From NCBI GenBank assembly GCA_964579325.1, contig CAZOHN010000013.1, forward strand, positions 1 to 35,617: DNA of 35,617 nt, in the 5' to 3' direction. Below are positions 9,629-17,663 of the stretch, one piece after another (the stretch's first letter is position 1; the number at the start of each line of letters is the position of its first letter). Source of the DNA: CAZOHN01 sp964579325 (GTDB lineage: Bacteria; Pseudomonadota; Alphaproteobacteria; Rhodobacterales; Rhodobacteraceae). The notes beneath the pieces are model-generated. The model was given only the letters and a program-made list of their open reading frames with translations, was not told the DNA's origin and made no database searches. The translations under genes and the position numbers were made by a program.

Positions 9629-10284
9629 CGGGGCGTTCCGAAGCCGGGGGCTCGACCGGCTGCAAGGTCGGCAAGCATCGAGCCCAGCATCGCGACCTCG
9701 GCCGACGAGACCGCGTGCGGGCGGTCGGGGAACAGGTCCGTGCGTAGCTCCGCACCGGCGCGGCCCAGCTCCGACGCCGCCTCGGCCATCGCGGAAACCG
9801 GGATCCAGGGGTCATCGCTTCCACCCGAGAGGTAGACCGGCAGGCGCGAGGGCAGGGCCGCAGGCCGGGCATCGCCTGTAACGCCCACCCGGCACCCGGT
9901 CAGCGCGGCAACCGCGTCGGGGGCCTCCGTGCCGGTGAAGGCGTGCTCCAGCGCGAGGCATGCCCCCTGGCTGAACCCGGCCAGCACAAGCGGCCGCCCC
10001 GGCGCCTCGGACCGCAAGGCCCCGATCAGCGCCGCAAGCCCCGATAGCGAGGCCGAGAGGTCGGCTCGCGTGACCGCGGTCAGGGGTGCGGTGGCGCGTG
10101 CGGCATACCAGGTCGCCGCGCCCGCGCGGGGCAGCGCATAGGCCACGTCCGGCTGGGCGAGGTGGCGGATCACCTCCGCGTCCATCTCCTCGGGGCTCTG
10201 GCCCCGGCCGTGGACGAAGACGCAGAGCGCCCTCGCGCCGGCCGGCGCCGCGCCCCTGCGAAGGATATCCACCACGCCCGGCAT
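9625..10284 (-). CDS. alpha/beta hydrolase, phospholipase/carboxylesterase family (MhqD-like)
   Basis: A 219-residue cytoplasmic serine hydrolase. The oxyanion region VFVHGRGQS is near 22-30, the nucleophile Ser105 lies in GFSQG, the acid is probably Asp157 or Asp158 (SGGSDDPW), and His190 is in DRPHAV. Length and motifs match the carboxylesterase group that accompanies hydroquinone-type ring-cleavage dioxygenases, as MhqD/MhqO do in Bacillus. It begins at a TGATG junction with the extradiol dioxygenase stop and ends in an ATGA junction with the maleylacetate reductase, so tight co-translation is likely. It could hydrolyse a ring-cleavage product or an ester or acyl intermediate. The actual substrate is unknown. 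Confidence 0.85.
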
Positions 10285-11240
10285 CAGAACGACAGCGGTT
10301 CCAGCCCGGCGACCATCTCGTCCTTTCGGTCCTCGAACCACGGCGGGAACACGAGGCTCTTGCCAATGGCGTCGGGGGCCTCGTCCTTGGCCCAGCCCTC
10401 GGGCACCGTCCAGGCCAGCTCGAACAGCGCGCCGCCGGGCGAGCGCATGTACATCGACTTGAAGTAGTTGCGGTCCTTCTGTTCCGAGACGTCGGTATAG
10501 CCCATCCCCTCCAGCCGCGCCTTGAGCGCGTACTGGTTCTCCTCGTCGCCGGTGTTGAAGGCGAGGTGGTGGATCGTGCCGCCCGCGAGTGTCCAGGTGC
10601 CCTGCGGGCTCTCGCGGTCGACGGTGATCTCGATCACCGAATGCAGGCCCTCGTTCTCGGGCACCACCCACATGCTGCCGCGGTCGTCGCCCGCCTCGCG
10701 GGTGAACTGCATTCCCCCCTCGAGGAACTCCTCCATCGCGGTGGCGTCCATCACCGCGACCGTCCCGCCGTAGATGCCCCGGATGCCATGCGCCGGACCA
10801 ATGCCCTCGGCCTCGTTCACGATGGGCGCGCGGGTGTCGCCGGGGTTCTCCACCAGTTCGTGCGGGATGCCGCAGGGATGCGCGAAGACTACCCGCGTCA
10901 GGCCGAAACGATCTGCCTTCTCGGCGTGGATGCCCCTTTCGTTGAGACGGTCTACCCAGAACTCCGCCGCCCCCGCCGGGATCGACAGCAGGATCGCCCG
11001 GCTCTGGTTGGTGCCGCGGCGGCCGTAGATGCCGGGCTTCTTGAAAGGAAACGTGGTGAGGATCGTCGAGGCGTCGCCGTTCGGCGCGCCGTAGTAGAGG
11101 TGATAGACCGGGACCGTTCCGTCGAAGAGCACCGTCTTCTTGATCGAGTGCAGGCCGAGCGCGCCGGTGAAGAAGTCGAAGTCGTCCTGAGCGCCGTGGG
11201 TGCTCATCGTCAGGTGGTGGAACCCGGAGACAAGGGCCAT
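10284..11240 (-). CDS. extradiol (hydro)quinone dioxygenase of the PcpA/LinE/MhqO type (VOC fold)
   Basis: A 318-residue Fe(II) dioxygenase made of two VOC modules (about 5-150 and 153-300). Predicted ligands are His9, His225 and Glu274, in GFHHLT, TIHHLAF and ALFELAW. Second-shell His8, His224, Arg257 and Tyr264 sit at the positions they hold in PcpA (His10, His226, Arg259, Tyr266), each shifted by exactly two. This makes a hydroquinone 1,2-dioxygenase-type reaction likely, giving hydroxymuconic semialdehyde or a maleylacetate-level product. The ATG at 11240 has AGGAAGG nine bases upstream; an ATG at 11249 is possible. It sits directly between an intradiol dioxygenase and a hydrolase. Confidence 0.88.
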   Translation of the reverse strand: MALVSGFHHLTMSTHGAQDDFDFFTGALGLHSIKKTVLFDGTVPVYHLYYGAPNGDASTILTTFPFKKPGIYGRRGTNQSRAILLSIPAGAAEFWVDRLNERGIHAEKADRFGLTRVVFAHPCGIPHELVENPGDTRAPIVNEAEGIGPAHGIRGIYGGTVAVMDATAMEEFLEGGMQFTREAGDDRGSMWVVPENEGLHSVIEITVDRESPQGTWTLAGGTIHHLAFNTGDEENQYALKARLEGMGYTDVSEQKDRNYFKSMYMRSPGGALFELAWTVPEGWAKDEAPDAIGKSLVFPPWFEDRKDEMVAGLEPLSF

Positions 11241-11245
11241 GTGCG

Positions 11246-12112
11246 TCATCCTTCCTGTTGCGGGTGGGGGGCGGCGTCGGCGGCGAGGACCAGAGCGACG
11301 TCGAGCGTGAGGCCCTCGCGCCCGGGCCTGAACTGCCCGATGAGCGGCGGCCGGACGGCAAACAGCGCGTCGCGGCCAATGGCCGGGTCGCTGCCGTCGA
11401 AGATTGCTGTCACCAGCCGGCGGAAGCCGGGGGCGGAGACGGCGAAATGGATGTGCGCGGGCCGGTCGAGCGACAGCCCGAGCTTGCGGGCAAGCTGGCC
11501 GACCGGCCCGTCCGACGGCAGGGCATAGCCGCCCGGACGGACCGAGCGGAACGCGAACCGCCCCTCGGCGTCGGTCGTCAGGCGGCCGCGCAAGTTGTGC
11601 TCGGGCTGGTCGTCGGGATCCTGGTTCTCGTAGCGGCCTTCGCCGTTGGCGTGCCAGACCTCGACCACGGCACCCGCAACGGGCTGTCCGGACCGGCCGC
11701 GGACCGAGCCACGCACGTAAACCGGGGTGCCCACTCCGTCGCGGCACAGGCTTGCGCCGTTCTCCGCCCGCGGCGCGTCGGCCCGGTAGAACGGGCCGGG
11801 CAAGGTGGCGGGCGTGGTGCCCGGTGCGGTGTTGGCGCAGGTCTCTCCCACCCGTGCCGAGAGGCCGAAGACATCGGCCAGCAGCACCCATTCCTGCCGC
11901 CGGGCGTCGGTGGCGTATCCCACGTCGGTCAGGAATTGCACGAGCGCATCAAGCTCGGTCTCGGTCGGCTGGAGGTCCTCCAGCACCGCGAAGGCGTGAT
12001 CGACGATCTGCCGCACCGCCTCGGCCAGCCGGCCGGGCCCGGCGCGCCCCAGGCGCGCCCGCAACTCCGCCGCCGTCCCGTCCTTGCCGGTGTCGGACGC
12101 ATGACCGTCCAT
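11246..12112 (-). CDS. second intradiol ring-cleavage dioxygenase, first gene of the catabolic operon
   Basis: A 288-residue Fe(III) dioxygenase distinct from the one at 994-1866. An N-terminal helical region (about 15-100) is followed by the catalytic beta-sandwich. Ligands are Tyr161 (GEGRYEN), Tyr196 (GGYALPSDGPVG), His220 and His222 (RPAHIHF). The two paralogues differ around the substrate pocket, with EVWHANGEGRYEN here against DVWQANDEGFYD in the other, so they may act on different hydroxylated rings. The start at 12112 is favoured over an in-frame ATG at 12151, because the shorter protein matches family length and leaves an 88-base divergent promoter; its ribosome-binding site is weak. 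Catechol, hydroxyquinol or a substituted catechol are all possible substrates. Confidence 0.88.
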   Translation of the reverse strand: MDGHASDTGKDGTAAELRARLGRAGPGRLAEAVRQIVDHAFAVLEDLQPTETELDALVQFLTDVGYATDARRQEWVLLADVFGLSARVGETCANTAPGTTPATLPGPFYRADAPRAENGASLCRDGVGTPVYVRGSVRGRSGQPVAGAVVEVWHANGEGRYENQDPDDQPEHNLRGRLTTDAEGRFAFRSVRPGGYALPSDGPVGQLARKLGLSLDRPAHIHFAVSAPGFRRLVTAIFDGSDPAIGRDALFAVRPPLIGQFRPGREGLTLDVALVLAADAAPHPQQEG

Positions 12113-12200
12113 ACCTGTTCCCCCGCTCCCTGGACGCAAGAGTAGAGGCACGGCTGCACATCGCCGATGACTTCTTCGGTGAAGAATATATCATTCTGTT
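12113..12200. promoter_or_regulatory. divergent promoter region between the catabolic operon and its LysR gene
   Basis: The 88 bases hold a perfect inverted repeat TTCTTC-GGT-GAAGAA (12172-12186) followed by the AT-rich ATATATCATTCTG, out of keeping with the GC-rich surroundings. A dyad with TTC/GAA arms in a shared divergent promoter is the usual form of a LysR-type operator, and here it would overlap the lysR start region, allowing autorepression. No convincing -35/-10 pair was picked out. Confidence 0.6.
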
Positions 12201-13151
12201 ATGAAGCTGAACGAGACCCACCTGATGCAGCTGTCCGCCGTGGTCGACGCAGGTAGCGTCAGCAACGGCGCCGCCGCGCTCGGGCTGTCGCAACCGGCGG
12301 TCTCGCGGTCGCTCATGCAACTCGAGGCGCGCGTGGGCAAGCCGCTGTTCGTCAAGGGCCGACGCCCGCTGCAGGCCACGCCCCTGGGCCTGCAACTGGC
12401 CACCCACGGCCGCCACATCCTGACCGAGAGCCGCCGCGCAACCGAGGCGGTGCAGAGCCTCCTGCGCGGTTCGCGCGGGCTGGTGCGGGTTGGGGGCGTT
12501 CCGTTCTTCATCGACGCGATGATCAGCCGGATGATCGCGGGCTTCCAGAACATGCACCCCGACGTCACATTCGAGCAGAGCTACGGCAACCTGCGCGAGG
12601 TCAGCCTGGCCCTCGGCGCCGACCAGCTCGACCTCGGGATCGTTCCCCTCGGCACCTCCGGTGTGCCCGAGGGCCTGGACTTCCACCCGATCCTGGCGGC
12701 CCGCAACGTGGTCGCCTGCCGCGTCGGCCACCCGCTCCTGCGGACCAAGCGCCAGGACCTCGGCGACCTCGGGCGCTATCCCTGGATCGCGCCGCTGCCG
12801 GGGTCGCCTCTTCTGGCGGACCTTTTTGCGATCCGCTCCTCGGTCGGCTCGGCGGAACTCGACATCCGCTACTCGGGCGGCTCGCTTCTGAGCGTGATGA
12901 ACTACATGGTCGAGACCGATGCCTTGACGATCCTGCCCTTTTCGGTGGTCTTCGCCGAGCGCAAGCAGAACCGCATCACCGTACTGCCGGTCGACATTCC
13001 CCAGCCACAGCGTCACCTCGGCATCCTGCGACGCGCGGACTCCGCAGGAAACCCGGCGGCGGGACTGTTCGCGGACTTCGTGGTTCAGTCGTTCGGAGCG
13101 ATGCAGCAGCTGATCCTGCGGCACGAAAACGCGGTGGTCTGGCGGCGCTGA
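12201..13151 (+). CDS. LysR-family transcriptional regulator, probable activator of the catabolic operon
   Basis: A 316-residue DNA-binding regulator. The N-terminal winged helix-turn-helix spans about 5-64, with recognition-helix sequence LSQPAVSRSLMQLEARVG. A linker helix follows, then the periplasmic-binding-like effector domain (about 95-300). It is divergent from the ring-cleavage operon across 88 bases, the classic arrangement for LysR activators that sense a pathway intermediate. Resemblance to the GbpR/PcaQ branch is suggested by VRVGGVPFFIDAMISRMI. The ATG at 12201 lacks any Shine-Dalgarno sequence (TCATTCTGTT precedes it). Either the message is leaderless or translation begins at Met9, which would cut into the first helix. 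The effector is unknown. Confidence 0.9.
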   Translation: MKLNETHLMQLSAVVDAGSVSNGAAALGLSQPAVSRSLMQLEARVGKPLFVKGRRPLQATPLGLQLATHGRHILTESRRATEAVQSLLRGSRGLVRVGGVPFFIDAMISRMIAGFQNMHPDVTFEQSYGNLREVSLALGADQLDLGIVPLGTSGVPEGLDFHPILAARNVVACRVGHPLLRTKRQDLGDLGRYPWIAPLPGSPLLADLFAIRSSVGSAELDIRYSGGSLLSVMNYMVETDALTILPFSVVFAERKQNRITVLPVDIPQPQRHLGILRRADSAGNPAAGLFADFVVQSFGAMQQLILRHENAVVWRR

Positions 13152-13401
13152 CCTGGACTGCGGGCAACGGGGCGGCTCGAAGTGGGGACCGGTCGGACGC
13201 GTCGCTTGTTTCCGGTCCCGACAGGCGTGGACGGTCGTCGCCGTCGCGCAGGCCAGTGCGGATGCTTGTCGCCGCGCCGCCGACCTCGGCCATCAGGGTG
13301 ACGATGCGGCCCCGGCCGAACAGCACGTGCATGACGAGGGGGCCAGGACGGCAATGCCCGGCACGCCGGTACTGGCGAACGCCGGCGGGTCTGCCGTTCG
13401 A
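13152..13401. other. non-coding gap between convergent genes, with a possible terminator
   Basis: No supportable gene was found. An inverted repeat GGGACCGG (13185-13192) / CCGGTCCC (13212-13219) encloses the 8-bp palindrome GACGCGTC (13196-13203) and could end lysR transcription, though no U-tract follows. The rest shows no recognised signal. Confidence 0.45.
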
Positions 13402-13731
13402 TCAGGGGGCCGCGATTCCCGCGCGGCAGGGCACGCGCGGGTTGAGGTAACTCGAGACGAGGGCGCCAGTGAGGTAGACCATGCCACCCGGCGCAAGGTC
13501 GGCCTCGAGCCGGTGCGTGCCGTCGAGCCGCGCGAAGCGGACCTCCCAGGTCAGGACAGTGCCTGCGGGGATCGGGGCGTCGCCCTCGTTCTTCAGGATC
13601 ACGTCGTAGGCCGCAACCGAACATGTCGCCGCGCTTTCGGCCTGTGCCTCCGTCAAGGTCTGCGCCCCAGCGGAGGCGGTGGCAAGGCAGCCGAGCAAGC
13701 CGAGGCCGAGTGGCCGGATCACGGCGCTCAC
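13402..13731 (-). CDS. small exported protein of unknown function (109 aa)
   Basis: Not recognised as a named family. The N-terminus is a signal peptide: either cleavage after ASAGA (about residue 23) or a lipobox-like LLGC at 12-15, which would make it a lipoprotein. The mature part has two cysteines (37 and 102) that could form a disulfide, and a beta-rich pattern (YDVILKNEGDAPIPAGTVLTW, then LEADLAPGG and a final LNPRVPC) resembling small CARDB/DUF11-type beta-sandwich domains. Its start overlaps the stop of the diheme cytochrome gene in an ATGA junction, so the two are co-translated, and it probably works with that cytochrome outside the cytoplasm. Confidence 0.72.
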   Translation of the reverse strand: MSAVIRPLGLGLLGCLATASAGAQTLTEAQAESAATCSVAAYDVILKNEGDAPIPAGTVLTWEVRFARLDGTHRLEADLAPGGMVYLTGALVSSYLNPRVPCRAGIAAP

Positions 13732-14495
13732 CCGTTCGGATCGGGCGCGATGAGGATGTGTCCGAGCGCGCGCACATCGGCAGGCAGCTCGGTCTCGCCC
13801 GCTGGCGCGCCCGTTACCGACAACATGTGTGCGACGATCGCGGCGTAGTCCTCTTCGGGCATGAACCCGGGGTTGGCCTGCGGCATTGTCGTCCTGGAAT
13901 AGGCAAACAGCGTGCCGAGACTGCGCCCTTCCCAGACCCGCAGGAAGTTCGCGCGGGCAAGGGGCGGGGCGGGGCGCATGTCATTGTCGTCTGGCGCGCC
14001 GTTCAGCCGGGTGCCATGGCACAGGCCGCAGGGCCCCTTGTAGACCGCCTTGCCGCGCTCGGCCTGGGCCTCTGTGTAGACGCCGTCCCAGATCGTTCGC
14101 GTTTCCTCGGCGGGCAACAGGTCGGCAAGCGTCGCGGTGACTTCCTCGGGGGCGGCGGCGCCGTAGGCATTGCCGAAGCTGTTGCGCACAAAGGTCGCGA
14201 CCGCCGCGATCTCCTCGGCCGTCAGGGTCGGGAAGGGGGGCATCGTGCCCTGTCCCTCGTGGAGGTTCTTGACGATGATGTAGAGGTCGCCGAGGTTCTC
14301 GTTTTCCTTGATCGCGGGCAGGCCGGGCGGCATCCCCTGACCCTGATCGCGGTGGCAGATCTGGCATTGCTGCAGATAGATCGCCTCGCCCGCGGCCATT
14401 ACCGCGGGATCGACGGCACCCTGCGCCGAAGCCGCGAGTGGGACGAGGGCACCGATGGCGACGACAAGCGCGCGCATCGCTTGGGGGTAGGTCAT
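13728..14495 (-). CDS. exported diheme c-type cytochrome
   Basis: A 255-residue electron carrier with a Sec signal peptide ending near ASAQ (22-25). Two haem-binding sites are present, CQICH at 44-48 and CGLCH at 156-160. Likely axial methionines are Met85 (GTMPPF) and Met204 (TTMPQ). Each site sits in a separate class I cytochrome c module. The ATG at 14495 has AAAGGA six bases upstream and is preferred over the ATG at 14516. It lies in one operon with a Tat-exported FAD dehydrogenase, so it is the natural electron acceptor for that flavoprotein, passing electrons on to the respiratory chain. The partnership is inferred from position. Confidence 0.88.
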   Translation of the reverse strand: MTYPQAMRALVVAIGALVPLAASAQGAVDPAVMAAGEAIYLQQCQICHRDQGQGMPPGLPAIKENENLGDLYIIVKNLHEGQGTMPPFPTLTAEEIAAVATFVRNSFGNAYGAAAPEEVTATLADLLPAEETRTIWDGVYTEAQAERGKAVYKGPCGLCHGTRLNGAPDDNDMRPAPPLARANFLRVWEGRSLGTLFAYSRTTMPQANPGFMPEEDYAAIVAHMLSVTGAPAGETELPADVRALGHILIAPDPNG

Positions 14496-14522
14496 GTCAG
14501 GTCCTTTCCCGGCCATGCGGCC

Positions 14523-15479
14523 TCAGCTCCAGGCATCCGCGACGGAGAACTCGCGGTCGATGTGCAGTTCCGCCCGGATCGTCAGATCCCCGCTCAGATC
14601 GCCCTCGGCCTTGAACGGAAAGTAGGACTTGCCCGAAACGAACAGCGCATAGCTGCCGCGCGGCATGAGCATCTCGGCACGGCCCTGCTCGTCGGTGAGG
14701 GTGCGGAACGGATGTGCCACCACCTTGGCGCGGCGCACCGGTTCCCCGGAGACGGCATCGACGGCAAGGACGCTCAAACGGAACTCGGGAGAGGGAACCG
14801 AGTTCACGCGAAACGGAGTGGCGCCGTGGCCGTGGGGCAGGGCACCGTCCGGCAGATCGGCCTCCGCTGTCCAGGTGAACTGCCCCTCGCCCTCGGGTGC
14901 CGTCAGCATCACTTCGGCATGGTGCAGGGCCGCGGTCCCCTCCCAGGGCTCATCGCCCACCCGCCCGGCCGCGAGGTCGCGCCCCTCGTGGTCGCGAATG
15001 CGGTACCCCCAGCCTGCCGAGCAGCAGCCGCCGGTGCACTTGAGCCCGACGCGCACCGCGAAACCCTCGCCGCGCGGGATCGCCGACGGGATGTCCCAGA
15101 CCACCACGCTCATCAGATGCGCCCGCACCGGCACCTGGACCGCGCCGAGGATGATCTCCTGCTCCGGCCCGTCCACGGCATCCTCGGGGACGAGCACCGC
15201 TGACCAGACGTGGGTGCCCGGCCCCGAAGGCGCGGTCAGGGCAAGGCCGCCGGTCGTCCAGGTTCCGTCCTCGTTCTCGGCGAAGGCCGTTCGACCCACC
15301 TCGCATCGGGAGGCATCGCGGTAGACGAGCGCGTAGCCTGTGGGGTCGAAGGCGGCGTCGAGCATGGCCGACAGCGTCAGCGTCGCCCCAGCATCCACCG
15401 TTTCGGGCCAGAGGTCGATGTGGCAGGGGGAGGTTTCGGAGATGTCGGTGGAGGTCGGGGTCGGTTCCGCTGCAGTCAT
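14523..15479 (-). CDS. unrecognised 318-residue protein with beta-sandwich-like C-terminus
   Basis: I do not recognise a named family. No signal peptide is visible, although both neighbours are exported. The N-terminal half looks like an immunoglobulin-like domain (DLWPETVDAGATLTLSA near 22-38). The middle holds a cysteine cluster KCTGGCCSAGWG near residues 147-158. The C-terminal part (about 235-300) has the pattern LSVLAVDAVSGEPVRRAKV...TDEQGRAEMLMPRGSYAL, typical of carboxypeptidase-regulatory-like or CnaB-like domains. It lies between the FAD dehydrogenase and the cytochrome gene, 27 bases before the latter, in the same operon. It may be an assembly partner carried through Tat with the flavoprotein, or a cytoplasmic substrate-binding or chaperone subunit; neither is shown by sequence. 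Confidence 0.75.
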   Translation of the reverse strand: MTAAEPTPTSTDISETSPCHIDLWPETVDAGATLTLSAMLDAAFDPTGYALVYRDASRCEVGRTAFAENEDGTWTTGGLALTAPSGPGTHVWSAVLVPEDAVDGPEQEIILGAVQVPVRAHLMSVVVWDIPSAIPRGEGFAVRVGLKCTGGCCSAGWGYRIRDHEGRDLAAGRVGDEPWEGTAALHHAEVMLTAPEGEGQFTWTAEADLPDGALPHGHGATPFRVNSVPSPEFRLSVLAVDAVSGEPVRRAKVVAHPFRTLTDEQGRAEMLMPRGSYALFVSGKSYFPFKAEGDLSGDLTIRAELHIDREFSVADAWS

Positions 15480-15517
15480 GCTGGTTCTCGCGCGCTTCGG
15501 TGTTCCCTGGTCAGACG

Positions 15518-15548
15518 CGCGTCCCGGCGGTGTGCCCGCCGGGACGCG
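15518..15548 (-). terminator. 13-bp hairpin between the flavoprotein and 318-aa protein genes
   Basis: A perfect 13-bp stem, CGCGTCCCGGCGG (15518-15530) with CCGCCGGGACGCG (15536-15548), has a 5-base loop in an 87-base intergenic gap. No U-tract follows, so partial termination, attenuation or stabilisation of the upstream message is more likely than full termination. Confidence 0.55.
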
Positions 15549-15566
15549 ACCTGTTTCGGCCGTTGG

Positions 15567-17663
15567 TCAGCCGGTGGCTTCCGCCGCGGCATAGGTGCCC
15601 GCGATGAAACCCATCACGTGCCCCTTGCCGAGGCCGTGCTTGTTGAAGCCGCCCACCGCCTCGCCGCCGGCATAGAGGCCGGGGATCGGCGCGCCCTGCA
15701 TGTCGATCACCTGCATCCGCCCGTTGCAGCGCAGCCCGCCATAGCTGTCGTGCCAGATCACCATGATCGACAGGGCGTAGAACGGCGGGGTCATGATCTT
15801 GTGCATCGGCCCGTCCTTCTCGCGTTCGAAGTCAGGGTCGGCACCGGCGTCGACGTAGCCGTTCCAAGTGTTGACGGTATCAGCGAGGTGGCTCAGCGGC
15901 ACGCGCTGGTAGGGGTGACCCGCGTGCACCTTCATCGCAAGCTCGTCGATCGTGTCGGCCTTGAAGGCATACCCGTTCGACTCGTTGATGTAGGGATAGC
16001 GCAGCTCCCATTCCGCGCGCGTCACCGCATCCTGGTCGAAGACCGCCCAGAGCGGCCCGGAATAGTAGTGCGGCGCCCGCGAGCCCTCGTTGATGGCGAG
16101 CGCGGCGTCGAGCCCGTGGTCGTAGTTGTAGCTCTGCCGGATCCACTCGTGGCTGCAGTTGCGCCAGTCGAGCGGCTTGTGGTCCATCCCCTGTCCGGGC
16201 GCGGCGCCGTCGCCGGGATAGCGGTTGCCGCCGGGTCGTCGGGGAAGGCGCACTTCGGAGAAGAACCGCTTGCCGACCTGGTTGACCGCGATGAACTCCT
16301 CGAACCCGGCGTTGCCGACGGCGAGGCCCGTGGACTTGCGGAACACGAAGGTCGGGTGGCCCGGCATCATGTCGGTATAGGCATCGCGTGTGCCGAGCCG
16401 CGACGAGATGTGGAAGGTCGTGGGATAGGAGAGGTTCTGCTGCATGCCGGCAAGGTTGGCGCCGATGCGCAGGCCAGCGATTATCGCGCTCGCGTCTTGT
16501 CCGCCCGGACCCTGCAGCGCCATGCCCGAGGTCGGGAAGGCAGGTTCGCGCATGGCGGGATAGAACATGCTGCGGAACTCAGGGTTTCCAGCGTGGCCAC
16601 CAGATGCGAGAATCACAGCCTTCCGGGCGCGGATGGTGATCGTCTCGCGCCGCTCGTCCACGTTGCCGTTCTGCCAGAAGCTCTCCAGCCGCTCGCCCGT
16701 GTCGGGGTGCAGGCGCGGCGAGTAGGTCGCCCTTAGTCCCACCACACGGCCCGAGAAGGGCTGCTCGCGGATCACCTCGGTGAAGCGGCGGTTCAGCATG
16801 AACTGCACGCCCTTCTCACGCGCCGAGAACTCAAGCGGGCGGGCCAGCGCCACGCCGTTGCGCAGGGCGTTCGGGCCGACGAAGGTCGAGGCGTCCTCCA
16901 TCTGCACCGGCGCCATCGGGCTTGTGCGCTCGTCATGCGCCACGCCGGCATCCTCGGCGGTGATGGTGCCGGCCTTTATATCGGTCCGGTCGCCCAGCAT
17001 CAGGAAGCAATAAGGCGCCCGCGCCCGGCTGAGTCCGCCGCCGCCGTGGGTGCCGCTGATCCGGGTGAACCGGACATAATTCGCCATCAGGAACTCGCGT
17101 GTGGGCGGGCAGTTCTCGGCCCAGGCGCGCATCATCTCGCGTTCGTTGTAGCGGTAGGGTGACTGCGCCTTGCCATCGACGACCGACCAGTCCGTGACAT
17201 CGGTAAAGAGCAGGTCGACGTTGTCGTCGAGTTCGGCCGGATCCTCGGCGGGCGGTACGGTGATGAACCCTTCCGGGTCGGCCTCCCCGGCCATGTCACG
17301 CTTCTGGATCGCGTCGCCGCCGCCGAGCGACAGGTAGGACCCCGAGTGCAGCATCCGCCCGCCGAGGTCGAAGTTCTGGTCCACCACCAGAACCGATGCG
17401 CCCGCGTCGCGGGCCTTGATTGCAGCGGTGAGACCCGCGCAGCCGCCGCCGGCGATGACGACGTCGGCTTCATAGTCCCAGTGCAGTCCGTCGGTGGTCT
17501 GGGCAGCCGATACTGTCGGCGCGCCGAGTGCCGCCGCGCCGAGACCCGCGGCCGCGCCGGCCCGGAAGAAATCGCGCCGGTTCAGGCCGCTTTCGGTTCC
17601 GGCATCGGCCGGCGCCGGCTTGCGCCTTGGGATCTTCGGTCCGCTCTCGAATGTCTTGCCCAT
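15567..17663 (-). CDS. Tat-exported FAD-dependent dehydrogenase/reductase (fumarate reductase/ketosteroid dehydrogenase-type flavoprotein)
   Basis: A large periplasmic flavoprotein of 698 residues. The twin-arginine signal NRRDFFRAGAAAGLGAAAL lies at about 28-46. The FAD_binding_2 domain starts with VVIAGGGCAGLTAA (68-80) and has GGRMLHSGSYLSLGGGD near 101-117. The flavin-closing segment LRCNGRMQVIDMQGAPIPGLYAGGEAVGG near the C-terminus is characteristic of the fumarate reductase/urocanate reductase/3-ketosteroid dehydrogenase superfamily. No haem motif is present in it; a separate diheme cytochrome is in the operon. AGGGGAGAG lies about 8 bases before the ATG at 17663. A dehydrogenase role is more likely than a reductase role beside an aromatic degradation cluster, but the substrate is unknown. 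Confidence 0.87.
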   Translation of the reverse strand: MGKTFESGPKIPRRKPAPADAGTESGLNRRDFFRAGAAAGLGAAALGAPTVSAAQTTDGLHWDYEADVVIAGGGCAGLTAAIKARDAGASVLVVDQNFDLGGRMLHSGSYLSLGGGDAIQKRDMAGEADPEGFITVPPAEDPAELDDNVDLLFTDVTDWSVVDGKAQSPYRYNEREMMRAWAENCPPTREFLMANYVRFTRISGTHGGGGLSRARAPYCFLMLGDRTDIKAGTITAEDAGVAHDERTSPMAPVQMEDASTFVGPNALRNGVALARPLEFSAREKGVQFMLNRRFTEVIREQPFSGRVVGLRATYSPRLHPDTGERLESFWQNGNVDERRETITIRARKAVILASGGHAGNPEFRSMFYPAMREPAFPTSGMALQGPGGQDASAIIAGLRIGANLAGMQQNLSYPTTFHISSRLGTRDAYTDMMPGHPTFVFRKSTGLAVGNAGFEEFIAVNQVGKRFFSEVRLPRRPGGNRYPGDGAAPGQGMDHKPLDWRNCSHEWIRQSYNYDHGLDAALAINEGSRAPHYYSGPLWAVFDQDAVTRAEWELRYPYINESNGYAFKADTIDELAMKVHAGHPYQRVPLSHLADTVNTWNGYVDAGADPDFEREKDGPMHKIMTPPFYALSIMVIWHDSYGGLRCNGRMQVIDMQGAPIPGLYAGGEAVGGFNKHGLGKGHVMGFIAGTYAAAEATG

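Noticed and set aside
13085..13777. A 230-codon minus-strand frame spanning the lysR end and the small exported protein gene
   Set aside because: It overlaps three better supported features and has arginine-rich low-complexity sequence.
13623..15203. A 526-codon open frame on the plus strand
   Set aside because: It is antisense to the cytochrome c and the 318-aa gene; the sense strand has CXXCH motifs, signal peptides and coupled starts.
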